This document shows positions 1 through 5,783 of a DNA stretch of 7,524 bases, one piece after another (positions within the stretch are counted from its first letter, which is position 1; each line of letters opens with the position of its first letter). Location: NCBI GenBank assembly GCA_002068205.1, contig MVZB01000161.1, positions 1 through 7,524 on the forward strand, written 5' to 3'. The notes under the pieces are model-generated. The model was not told the DNA's origin. It did not search any database and worked only from the letters and a program-made list of their open reading frames with translations. Source of the stretch: a candidate division BRC1 bacterium ADurb.BinA292 (lineage in GTDB: Bacteria; Sumerlaeota; Sumerlaeia; MVZB01). Made by a program: the position numbers and the translations under genes.

Positions 1-11
1 GGGCCAATAGC

Positions 12-662
12 ATGGGCGCGATGCGCATGGCGGTGGGCGTGGTGGCGCTAAGCGCGGCGGTCGCGCTGGGGTGCGGGGGAAAGGCGGAGGAACGTCCGTC
101 CGCCGGTGGGGTCGGGTCGGCCGCCGTTGCCGCCGGGCCCGCGGGAGCGGCACCGATTGAACCGGCGCCGGCCGACCCCGCGCCCGCGCCGGTGGACCTG
201 GAAACCGGCCCGATCGAGGAGTTTGAATGGGCCTGCGCGCGGTGCCATGGGCCCGAGGGGGCGTTCTTCGCGGGCCGGTTCCGCCACGCGGCCGACGACG
301 GCGAACTGTTCGCCATTACGGCCACGATGATGCGCGGGCCGGGGATGCTCAAGCCGACGGAGGCTGAATTCCAGGCGATGGCCGACTACATGAAGGCGCT
401 GGAGCGGGATCGACCGTTCGCGACGATCAACAACGGGCGCGCGTTGCTGACCGGCGAGACGGCCGCGATCGCAGGGGCCAAGCGCGAAGGCACGACCGTG
501 GGGGTTATCGCCAACGGCCAGCCGATTGAGGTCCAGCAGGAAGGCCGGAGCTGGTCGGCCGCGCCGGGCGCGACGGCCTTCGTGGTGGAGGCGCGGGCGG
601 GCGATCAGGCGACGTCGTTCACCTATCCGGCAAGCCAATGGCCCGACCTGTTGCGGGAATGA
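12..662 (+). CDS. c-type cytochrome lipoprotein, single heme
   Basis: This is probably an envelope-anchored monoheme cytochrome c that passes electrons outside the cytoplasm. The 216-residue product opens with a short hydrophobic signal ending in A-L-G-C (Cys21), which fits a lipobox although its -3 residue is Ala rather than Leu. A flexible Ala/Pro/Gly-rich linker follows (about 28-65). A compact cytochrome domain spans about 68-132, with the heme-binding motif CARCH (Cys75, Cys78, His79). Met112 in GPGML is the likely distal ligand, and a helix ending in ADYMKAL is typical of class I cytochrome c. The last 80 residues look beta-rich and I do not recognise them. The start is uncertain: ATGs at 12, 21 and 27 are in frame, no clear ribosome site is visible, and the frame stays open to the window edge, so the real start could lie further left. 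The stop overlaps an ATG of the next gene's frame (ATGA at 659-662), suggesting cotranscription. Confidence 0.8.
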   Translation: MGAMRMAVGVVALSAAVALGCGGKAEERPSAGGVGSAAVAAGPAGAAPIEPAPADPAPAPVDLETGPIEEFEWACARCHGPEGAFFAGRFRHAADDGELFAITATMMRGPGMLKPTEAEFQAMADYMKALERDRPFATINNGRALLTGETAAIAGAKREGTTVGVIANGQPIEVQQEGRSWSAAPGATAFVVEARAGDQATSFTYPASQWPDLLRE

Positions 663-674
663 GCCAGCCGAAGC

Positions 675-682
675 GAAAGGAG
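675..682 (+). promoter_or_regulatory. Ribosome binding site for the membrane protein gene
   Basis: GAAAGGAG lies 6 bases before the ATG at 689. It favours that start over the in-frame ATG at 659, which overlaps the preceding stop codon and would put a charged stretch before the signal peptide. Confidence 0.5.
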
Positions 683-688
683 CGGAGG

Positions 689-1255
689 ATGAAGCGGAAA
701 AACGGGACCATCGTGAGAGGAGCGGCGGCGGTCGGCTGCGCGGTGCTGAGCGCCGCGCCGGCGTGGGCGCAGACGCCCGGGAGTGAAGTGTTCGCCGATC
801 CGCTGGCGCTGCTGATGCGCTGGCTGCACATTCTGGCCGCGGTCGTCGCCATCGGGGGGGCGTTTTATCTGCGCTTTCTGGTGCTGCCGGTGGCGGCGCG
901 GCAGCTTGGGGCCGAGGATTTCGCCAAGCTGCGGCAGGCGCTCGGCGAGCGCTGGCGGTTTTTCGTCCACGGGGCCGTGGCGCTGTTGCTCATCAGCGGG
1001 CTTTACAACTATCTGGCGGTGACGCGGGTGTCACATGCGGGTCAGCCGCTGTATCACATGCTGTTCGGGATCAAGTTTCTGCTGGCGCTGATCGTCTTCT
1101 TTGTGGCCGAGGCGCTGGTGTCGAGCCGGGGGTGGTCGAAGGGGCTGCGGGCCCAGGCGAGGCTGTGGCTCGGGCTCCTGCTGGGCGTCGCGCTGCTGGT
1201 GATCCTGATCGCGGGGGTGATGAAGATGATGGGGACCACGGCGCCGGTGGGGTAG
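689..1255 (+). CDS. Four-helix membrane protein, CopD-like
   Basis: This is an integral membrane protein of 188 residues from the ATG at 689. The N-terminus looks like a cleavable signal peptide: MKRK, a hydrophobic stretch, then an A-W-A-Q cleavage site near residue 27. Four hydrophobic helices follow at about 42-67, 92-112, 121-142 and 158-178. His47 (RWLHILAAV) sits in helix 1, His94 (FFVHGAVALL) at helix 2 and His123 at the start of helix 3. This spacing of histidines in helices recalls the CopD/HemJ-like group of small membrane proteins, in which intramembrane histidines bind copper or heme. The family call rests on this pattern alone and is tentative. It is preceded immediately by the cytochrome c lipoprotein, so I infer a joint role in envelope redox or metal handling. 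It could equally be a generic uncharacterised membrane protein. No terminator with a T-run is seen after it. Confidence 0.75.
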   Translation: MKRKNGTIVRGAAAVGCAVLSAAPAWAQTPGSEVFADPLALLMRWLHILAAVVAIGGAFYLRFLVLPVAARQLGAEDFAKLRQALGERWRFFVHGAVALLLISGLYNYLAVTRVSHAGQPLYHMLFGIKFLLALIVFFVAEALVSSRGWSKGLRAQARLWLGLLLGVALLVILIAGVMKMMGTTAPVG

Positions 1256-1260
1256 GCGAT

Positions 1261-1351
1261 TGGAGAATAAATAATGGAAAATGGAAATCAGGCATTCGAA
1301 ATCAGGGAAACGAAATTCGAGAATGGAAATTCGAAATTCGAATTTTGAGAT
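1261..1351. repeat. Degenerate heptanucleotide tandem repeat, A-rich (TCGAAAT type)
   Basis: From 1261 the sequence reads as 13 consecutive 7-base units in one unbroken phase: TGGAGAA, TAAATAA, TGGAAAA, TGGAAAT, CAGGCAT, TCGAAAT, CAGGGAA, ACGAAAT, TCGAGAA, TGGAAAT, TCGAAAT, TCGAATT, TTGAGAT. The stretch is strikingly A-rich compared with the flanking GC-rich DNA. It begins five bases after the stop codon of the membrane protein gene. The following 90 bases remain fairly A-rich but lose the clear period. Confidence 0.75.
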
Positions 1352-1440
1352 CGAAACTCATTGGAATGCATACATTTTGGAAGGGAAATCATGTCGAGGA
1401 AACCGTTGAAACGGTTGAGAAAAACAGGGAACGAGCGGTT

Positions 1441-1510
1441 ACCGGGCCGAGACCCGGTGCTGATGTCAGGGCCCCCGAGGGGGCCAGAAGAAAGCCCGCT
1501 ATCGCGGGCT
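1441..1510. repeat. Three small perfect hairpins in a row
   Basis: ACCGGG pairs with CCCGGT (1441-1446/1453-1458, 6-nt loop). GGCCCCC pairs with GGGGGCC (1470-1476/1479-1485, 2-nt loop). AGCCCGC pairs with GCGGGCT (1493-1499/1504-1510, loop TATC). None is followed by a T-run, so they are not standard terminators. They resemble in style the hairpin units further right, but their sequences differ. No gene is credible here. Confidence 0.65.
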
Positions 1511-1582
1511 CGTAAGTTGTTCGCTCGAGCCAATGCGAGTCGGTTCCATCGCGACCCGGGGGCGCGGTGAAATAGACAATGA

Positions 1583-1730
1583 TTTATTCCGGTCGTCCGC
1601 TGCGCGGACTTGGGCATTCGCGCCCTTCGGGGACGGGGATATTTCGTGGGAGTGTCCCCAGGTTCCGCTGCGCTCCAACCGGGGGGTATTCCAATGGCGC
1701 CCCGCTGGGGCGGCTCACGCGGATGAAATT
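1583..1730. repeat. Composite hairpin repeat, copy A
   Basis: About 148 bases match 1989-2135 with roughly ten differences. The unit contains GTCCGC-TGC-GCGGAC (1595-1609), a CCC-TTCG-GGG hairpin near 1623-1632, a GGTT/AACC pairing around the shared core GCTGCGCTC (1667-1675), and CGCCCC-GCT-GGGGCG (1698-1712). Short ORFs crossing it are open on both strands but carry no ribosome site or recognisable domain. Confidence 0.85.
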
Positions 1731-1756
1731 TTCGTTTGAAGATGCGGTTCCATCTG

Positions 1757-1850
1757 GCATCCCTCCGGGATGCGGGGGAGGAGGGGCCGAGTGACCGGTG
1801 GTGTCGCTGCGCTCAACCACCGGCTATTCTCTGGCATCCCTCCGGGATGC
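1757..1850. repeat. Hairpin modules: two GCATCCC units flanking a CCGGTGGT unit
   Basis: GCATCCC-TCC-GGGATGC occurs twice (1757-1773 and 1834-1850), each followed by a G-run. Between them, CCGGTGGT (1795-1802) pairs with ACCACCGG (1816-1823) across a 13-base loop carrying the same GCTGCGCTC core found in copies A, B and C. The same CCGGTGGT half-site core and GCATCCC unit recur at 7416-7462. Confidence 0.85.
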
Positions 1851-1901
1851 GGGGGAGGGGGGGGCCAGCGAGGGGGGGCGGTCTCGCATGGGCCAGGATG
1901 C

Positions 1902-1986
1902 GGCCGGAATCTCCGGCCACCCCTTGCAGGGGTTCGGGGCGGTTGGGGCGGCGACGCAGGGTTCCGGCCTGCGGCTGTCGCCCTGC
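1902..1986. repeat. Hairpin modules preceding composite copy B
   Basis: GGCCGGA-ATC-TCCGGCC (1902-1918) is directly followed by ACCCCT-TGC-AGGGGT (1919-1933). A larger two-tier structure comes next: outer stem GCAGGG/CCCTGC (1956-1961/1981-1986), inner stem CGGCC-TGC-GGCTG (1965-1977) with one G-U pair. The two-tier structure recurs at 7302-7332 with pairing preserved. Confidence 0.8.
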
Positions 1987-1988
1987 GC

Positions 1989-2135
1989 TTTATTCCGGTC
2001 GTCCGCTGCGCGGACTAGGGCATTCGTCCCTTCGGGGACGGGGATATTTTGCGGGGGTGTCCCCAGGCTCCGCTGCGCTCCAACCGGGGGTTATTCCAAT
2101 GGCGCCCCGCTGGGGCGGCTCACGCGGGTGAAATT
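1989..2135. repeat. Composite hairpin repeat, copy B
   Basis: This is a near-identical partner of 1583-1730 in the same orientation. Visible hairpins are GTCCGC-TGC-GCGGAC (2001-2015), GTCCC-TTCG-GGGAC (2026-2039, a UUCG-type tetraloop if transcribed) and CGCCCC-GCT-GGGGCG (2103-2117). It ends 25 bases before the stop of the minus-strand TraB-like gene, so it lies in that gene's 3' flank and could serve as a transcript end or barrier to exonucleases. That role is inference. Confidence 0.85.
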
Positions 2136-2160
2136 CGCATCGACGAGGGACGAGGGAGCG

Positions 2161-4032
2161 TCAGTCGTCGAAGATGTAATCGGCGGCCCATTGGCGGACG
2201 TCGTGGCCGTCGAGGATGTGGAATTTGCGGATCGCCTTGAGGTGGTTGGCCGAAAAGCCATGGAGCGGCATGTAGATGATGTGCTTGCGGTAGATTTCGG
2301 CGAGGCGCTTGAGGACCTGGCGCGGCGGCCTGGCGGCGACGTAGGCGACATAGCGCTCGGATGAAAAGAGGATCCCGGCCGCCAGCAGGGCGTCGGCGCA
2401 GGTGCGGATCTCGTCGGGCAGCTCGAAGCGCCAGATGTCGGGGATGCCGAGCGCGGGGTAGATGGAGAGGATTCCACCGAATTCCGTGCGCGCGATGCGC
2501 GGCCCGACGACGTTCTCGCCCAGCGGGGAGGCATAGAACGAGATGTCGCTCTCATTCTGATTTTCGGCGTAGAGCGTCGCCCGCCAGGAGCCGAGTTCGC
2601 CGATCGGTTCATCCTGAAAGACGAGGACGACGGCGCTGACCTTGCCTTGCGGCTGCGGCGTCGTCTGGACGAAGAGCTTGCCGGTGTGCCAGTTGCGCAT
2701 CGTTTCGCGGATGTCGAGGCCGTCCAGCATCGAGGTCGTGAATTCCTGGACCTGGCGGCGGTCCTCGCTGACGACCTGCAGGGCCCGCTTGCGGACGTAG
2801 TCCATGAACCGTTCCTGCCGCTCGTCCTCGGGGGGCCAGGAGCAGATGCCCCTGCCGGCCGAGCGTTGCCACTGTTCCTTCCAGCGGGCCTTCAGTTCGG
2901 CGGGAGGGCGGCGGCGGAAGCGCAGTTGCACGAGTTCGGAGGGCGGTTCCTCCTGGCGGGGCCGGAGGCGGAAGCGCTCGCGGCGGCCTTCGAGCAGGCC
3001 GCGGCCGTTGCGGATGCGGAAATTGGGCAAGGCCTCGTCGTTCTTGCGCTGCGGGGGGTAGCTGCGCGCGATTTCGAGAACTTCGCAGCCGAAGTCGCCA
3101 TCGACGACGCCGCGCGCGCCGAGCACGATCTCGTAGAGGTCGGGGCGGAGCCCGCCGCGGACGAGGGCCATGTTGCGCGTGAACTGGAGCAGCGCCTTCC
3201 ATTGGGTCAGCGTGATCGTTTCCTTGTAACGCTGGCGATACTCGTGCTCGGCGAGCTTGAAGATCGTCTGGAGGGCGGCGAATTTGTCGAAGCGGACCTC
3301 GCCGGTCAGCTCCAGTTCCTCGCGGCTCTGCTCGAAGAGCCAGGTCAAGTAGGGGATCTCGCCCAGGAGGTGCGAGAGCGAAGCGGGCGACACGTGGACA
3401 AGCCGCGCGTCGGGGCGCTGGGCGACGATCGGCGGATCGCCGGGGCCTAGGGCCGCCGCCGGCGGATCGATGTGATCGGCCTCGAGCAGGCGGCGCACGC
3501 GCGTGAAATGACCGAGCCCCAGGACCGCCAGGACGCGGCGATGGCGGGCGGCGAGTTCGCGCAGGCGGAGGGCCATGTGGCGCTCGCGGGCGAGCGAGGT
3601 CCGGTCATCGGGGCGCGTCGCGACGAGCGGGGCCACGCGGTCGACGAACGGCTCCAGGCCGGTCAGGTCGAGCATCGTGTCGTCGGGCAGGTAGCGCCAT
3701 GGTTCCTGGAGGCCGGCCAGGTCCAGATCGATGAACTCGAGGGGGATCCCGTGTTCGCAGGCGAGGCGGACGGCCTCGATCAAGCCGTCGCACGGGTCGA
3801 TGGGGAGGTAGGAGAGTTCGCCCGGGGCGCCCCGTTCCTCAAAGACGACGGCGGAGATCTGGGGGAGACGGAGCGCGCCGCGGACAATCCAGGAAGCGAG
3901 GGTCGCGGGCAGTTCGACGGCGATCACGTCGGGCCGCCAGGCCAGCGCCTCGCGGCGCACCTGCTCGGCGAACGTCACCTTGCGGTGGATGATGGGGGTC
4001 AGGCGGATGTTGTGGAAGTTCAGGATCGACAC
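2161..4032 (-). CDS. TraB/PrgY-like N-terminal domain fused to a large unrecognised C-terminal region
   Basis: This is a 623-residue protein of unknown function. Residues about 3-185 resemble the TraB/PrgY/TIKI domain: an opening strand with His7, then RPDVIAVEL with Glu40, then RERHMALRLREL (151-160) followed by VLAVLGLGHF with a GxxH motif ending at His175. In TraB-type proteins such Glu and GxxH residues are the conserved, proposed metal-binding set; the first GTxH motif is degenerate here. Residues about 235-300 are helical. About 345-395 is very Arg-rich and probably disordered. The C-terminal region (about 395-623) carries CSWPPED (397-403), a helix with RKRAL, the block DGLDIRETMRNWH (437-449) and a strand-rich end; I do not recognise it. 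The GTG start at 4032 follows AAGGAG by 13 bases, which is long. No ATG occurs between it and residue 120, and the open frame upstream runs through hairpin repeats, so an earlier start is unlikely. No signal peptide or membrane helix is seen, so it is probably cytoplasmic. fmt lies upstream on the same strand but 353 bases away. Confidence 0.75.
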   Translation of the reverse strand: MSILNFHNIRLTPIIHRKVTFAEQVRREALAWRPDVIAVELPATLASWIVRGALRLPQISAVVFEERGAPGELSYLPIDPCDGLIEAVRLACEHGIPLEFIDLDLAGLQEPWRYLPDDTMLDLTGLEPFVDRVAPLVATRPDDRTSLARERHMALRLRELAARHRRVLAVLGLGHFTRVRRLLEADHIDPPAAALGPGDPPIVAQRPDARLVHVSPASLSHLLGEIPYLTWLFEQSREELELTGEVRFDKFAALQTIFKLAEHEYRQRYKETITLTQWKALLQFTRNMALVRGGLRPDLYEIVLGARGVVDGDFGCEVLEIARSYPPQRKNDEALPNFRIRNGRGLLEGRRERFRLRPRQEEPPSELVQLRFRRRPPAELKARWKEQWQRSAGRGICSWPPEDERQERFMDYVRKRALQVVSEDRRQVQEFTTSMLDGLDIRETMRNWHTGKLFVQTTPQPQGKVSAVVLVFQDEPIGELGSWRATLYAENQNESDISFYASPLGENVVGPRIARTEFGGILSIYPALGIPDIWRFELPDEIRTCADALLAAGILFSSERYVAYVAARPPRQVLKRLAEIYRKHIIYMPLHGFSANHLKAIRKFHILDGHDVRQWAADYIFDD

Positions 4033-4045
4033 CGCGGGGGCAATT

Positions 4046-4051
4046 CTCCTT
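4046..4051 (-). promoter_or_regulatory. Probable ribosome binding site of the TraB-like gene
   Basis: The minus strand reads AAGGAG here, 13 bases before the GTG at 4032. The motif is strong but the spacing is longer than usual. No standard start codon in the right frame lies closer; only an ATT does. Confidence 0.4.
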
Positions 4052-4119
4052 CCGCAGAAATCGGCGTTTGGATCTCGTCGCTTGTGCTCTTGATCGCGAT
4101 CGATTCGGTGGGTTCTGCC

Positions 4120-4200
4120 GTCCCTACGGGACTTTTTGTCCTTCCTTCGTCTTTCCCGCCACTGAAGTGGCGGGCTGACGTCTGGCGTCCCTGACGGGAC
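4120..4200. repeat. Hairpin array upstream of the TraB-like gene
   Basis: There are three perfect hairpins: GTCCC-TAC-GGGAC (4120-4132), CCCGCCACT-GA-AGTGGCGGG (4155-4174) and GTCCC-TGAC-GGGAC (4187-4200). The first and last are two versions of one unit. The first is followed on + by TTTTT (4133-4137), but with a 5-bp stem it is a weak terminator at best. The whole array lies 88-168 bases upstream of the GTG start, within the 353-base gap after fmt. The rest of that gap holds the 9-base tandem repeat and no gene that I can support. Confidence 0.75.
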
Positions 4201-4314
4201 TGGCTTGGGGATCAGTCCGGCAGGGCCGCGGCCATTCGCGTCGGTTGTATAAGGTCCCCCATTATCCTCCCTGTTCTGAAGCACCGACCTCCTTACCTGC
4301 AAATTCGACTCTCA

Positions 4315-4359
4315 GAAGGGACAGAAGGGACGTAAGGGACACAAGGGACGCATGGAGGA
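4315..4359. repeat. Degenerate 9-base tandem repeat
   Basis: Five units in phase: GAAGGGACA, GAAGGGACG, TAAGGGACA, CAAGGGACG, CATGGAGGA. The first four share AAGGGAC; the fifth is decayed. It lies 27 bases beyond the stop of fmt, on its 3' side. Confidence 0.8.
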
Positions 4360-4385
4360 CATGGCATGGGATTTCAGGCTACTTT

Positions 4386-5357
4386 TCAGGCGGGGTCGCC
4401 GAGTTTGTCGCCGACGCTGACGCCGCGGCCGGCCACGAAGGCCTGGCCATCCATGCGGTTTTTTCCCTCGGGTTTGAGCGCCGTCACCAGCAGGTGCCCG
4501 CTGCCGGTCTTGACGGTGAAACCGAAGCCGCGCTTGAGCGAGGTGACGGTGCCCGGCTCGACCTTGTTCATGACGCCGAGCTGGGCGGCCTCGTTGCTCC
4601 AGAGCGGTTCGGCCTGGAGCAGGGTGAGGCGCTTGCGGCCGCCGAGGAAGGAGTAGGCCCCCGGCCAGGGGGTGAGCGCGCGCAGGCGGTACATGATTTC
4701 CTCGGTGGAATCGCGCCAGGGAATCAATCCTTCCTCTTTGCGGATCGGCGGGGCGTAGGTGGCCTCCTCGTCGTTCTGGGGCGTAGAATCGATGATGCCG
4801 GTGCGTTCGGCCTCGTCGAGGACGCGGAGGAGCATGTCGGCGCCGATGACGGCGCAGTTGTTGAGAACCGAGCGGGCGTCGTCGTCGGGGAGGATCTCGA
4901 CGCGCTGCTGGGCGATGATCGGGCCGGCGTCCAGTTCCTCGACGAGTTGCATGATGGTGACGCCGGTCGTATCGCGGCCCTCGAGAAGGCAGCGCTGAAC
5001 GGGGGCGGCGCCGCGGAATTCGGGGAGCAGCGAGGGGTGGATGTTGAGGCAGCCGAAGCGGGTCGCTTCGAGGAGCGGGCGCGGGAGGATCTGGCCGAAG
5101 GCCGCGACGACCGTGACGTCGGCGCCGGACTGGCGGACGCGCTCGTCGATCGGCTCGCGACGCACGCTGACCGGCTGGATGATTTCCAGGCCGTGGGCGG
5201 CCGCCAGTTGATGGACGGGCGAGGCGACCGGTTTCAGGCCGCGGCCTTTGGGGCGGTCGGGCTGCGTTACGACCAGGACGATCCGGTGCGGGCTGGCGAT
5301 GAGGCGTTGGAGGGCCGGCAGCGCGAACTCCGGCGTTCCCATGAAGACGACTTTCAT
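4386..5357 (-). CDS. fmt: Methionyl-tRNA formyltransferase
   Basis: This enzyme formylates the methionine on initiator tRNA using 10-formyltetrahydrofolate, in the cytoplasm, to allow normal bacterial translation initiation. The 323 residues are close to the family's usual length of about 310-320. The start MKVVFMGTPEFA is the classic N-terminus, and AAGGA stands six bases before it; the open frame extends further upstream but through non-coding DNA. The formyltransferase domain (about 1-205) contains TQPDRPKGRG (31-40), CLNIHPSLLPEFRGAAP (103-119) with catalytic Asn105 and His107, and ELDAGPI with catalytic Asp143. The C-terminal tRNA-binding domain is entered by YAPPIRKEEGLIPW (201-214) and ALTPWPGAY (227-235). 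All key residues are present, so it should be active. In many bacteria fmt sits beside def, the deformylase gene; def is not seen in this window. The next gene on the same strand, 353 bases on, is the TraB-like gene. Confidence 0.97.
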   Translation of the reverse strand: MKVVFMGTPEFALPALQRLIASPHRIVLVVTQPDRPKGRGLKPVASPVHQLAAAHGLEIIQPVSVRREPIDERVRQSGADVTVVAAFGQILPRPLLEATRFGCLNIHPSLLPEFRGAAPVQRCLLEGRDTTGVTIMQLVEELDAGPIIAQQRVEILPDDDARSVLNNCAVIGADMLLRVLDEAERTGIIDSTPQNDEEATYAPPIRKEEGLIPWRDSTEEIMYRLRALTPWPGAYSFLGGRKRLTLLQAEPLWSNEAAQLGVMNKVEPGTVTSLKRGFGFTVKTGSGHLLVTALKPEGKNRMDGQAFVAGRGVSVGDKLGDPA

Positions 5358-5363
5358 AATCGG

Positions 5364-5368
5364 TCCTT
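5364..5368 (-). promoter_or_regulatory. Ribosome binding site of fmt
   Basis: AAGGA on the minus strand, six bases before the ATG at 5357. It fixes the start at MKVVFMG rather than at the upstream in-frame ATG at 5501. Confidence 0.65.
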
Positions 5369-5389
5369 GCCCGACGGGGCTGGCTGCGG

Positions 5390-5425
5390 CGCGCCCCCGG
5401 TGCGCGGGTCGGTGCGGGGGGCGCG
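5390..5425. repeat. Nine-base-pair inverted repeat in the fmt leader
   Basis: CGCGCCCCC (5390-5398) and GGGGGCGCG (5417-5425) are perfect inverted copies around an 18-base loop that holds GGTGCG twice. It lies 32 bases upstream of the fmt start, in the likely 5' leader of that transcript. It could be an RNA hairpin or an operator; nothing in the sequence decides between them. Confidence 0.55.
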
Positions 5426-5647
5426 AAGATGCTCCATGATAGCGAATCCGGGCATGGCATTGCCAGCAGGCAGGATCGGGGAGGTGGGGAGGGCGGGGCA
5501 AATGGGGTATCCGGCATCCGTGAATCGGGGGATCGGGGAGGAATGTATTTTTCGATTTGGCCTGCTGCGGGAGATCTGGTATTTCTGTCGGAAAAGCAAG
5601 TGCCTCTGGACTCGCGAACGAGGGATAAAATTGCGGGTGCTCGAGGG
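5426..5647. other. Intergenic stretch without a supported feature
   Basis: Together with its flanks this is the 426-base gap between the divergent genes fmt and the 189-residue protein, so both promoters should be here. I see no convincing -35/-10 pair. The region contains several GATCGGGG-like short words and mild purine bias on +, but no gene or clear structure. Confidence 0.5.
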
Positions 5648-5740
5648 GCGAGGACGAGAGACGGGAGACGAGGGACGAGAGACGAGAGACGAGTTTTGGG
5701 GTAGACCGTTGGGGGCGAGGGCGAGAGACGGGAGACGAAG
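5648..5740. repeat. Heptanucleotide tandem repeat, purine-rich (ACGAGAG type), in two blocks
   Basis: Five to six 7-base units run in phase from 5654: ACGAGAG, ACGGGAG, ACGAGGG, ACGAGAG, ACGAGAG, ACGAG. A second block at 5715-5740 repeats the beginning of the first block almost base for base, 67 bases downstream. The + strand is nearly all purine plus C at one position of each unit. The tract lies 44 bases upstream of the next start codon. Confidence 0.8.
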
Positions 5741-5783
5741 TTTTGATGGGAGAAAGACGACCAGATGCCCGACAGGTCCATGG

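Noticed and set aside
48..638. Minus-strand open frame of 196 codons
   Set aside because: It is a shadow of the cytochrome gene, Arg/Pro-rich with no domain, as expected from high-GC antisense frames.
1583..2135. CRISPR array
   Set aside because: The repeats are long composite units at irregular spacing and there are no uniform spacers or cas genes.
1583..2135. Insertion sequence or its ends
   Set aside because: The two copies are direct, not inverted, and no transposase is present. A non-autonomous element remains possible but no target duplication is visible.
1533..2364. Several open frames of 60-190 codons on both strands across the repeat region
   Set aside because: Their content is set by the hairpin repeats (for example the recurring MVERSDTTG reading), they lack ribosome sites, and the rightmost ones run antisense into the TraB-like gene.
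4092..4101. Ten-base palindrome GATCGCGATC upstream of the TraB-like gene
   Set aside because: Single occurrence of a short palindrome in GC-rich DNA; no second site or regulator suggests an operator.
4120..4137. Rho-independent terminator on + (GTCCC-TAC-GGGAC then TTTTT)
   Set aside because: The stem is only 5 bp, no + strand gene ends before it, and it belongs to a repeated hairpin class.
2647..4194. Two + strand open frames of 240-267 codons opposite the TraB-like gene
   Set aside because: Low-complexity Ala/Glu/Gly-rich antisense translation; the minus-strand frame has the convincing motifs.
4245..5783. A long + strand open frame upstream of and in frame with the 189-residue protein
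   Set aside because: It is the antisense of fmt and then repeat DNA; no domain is seen, and fmt on the other strand is unmistakable. Only the part from 5784 is kept.
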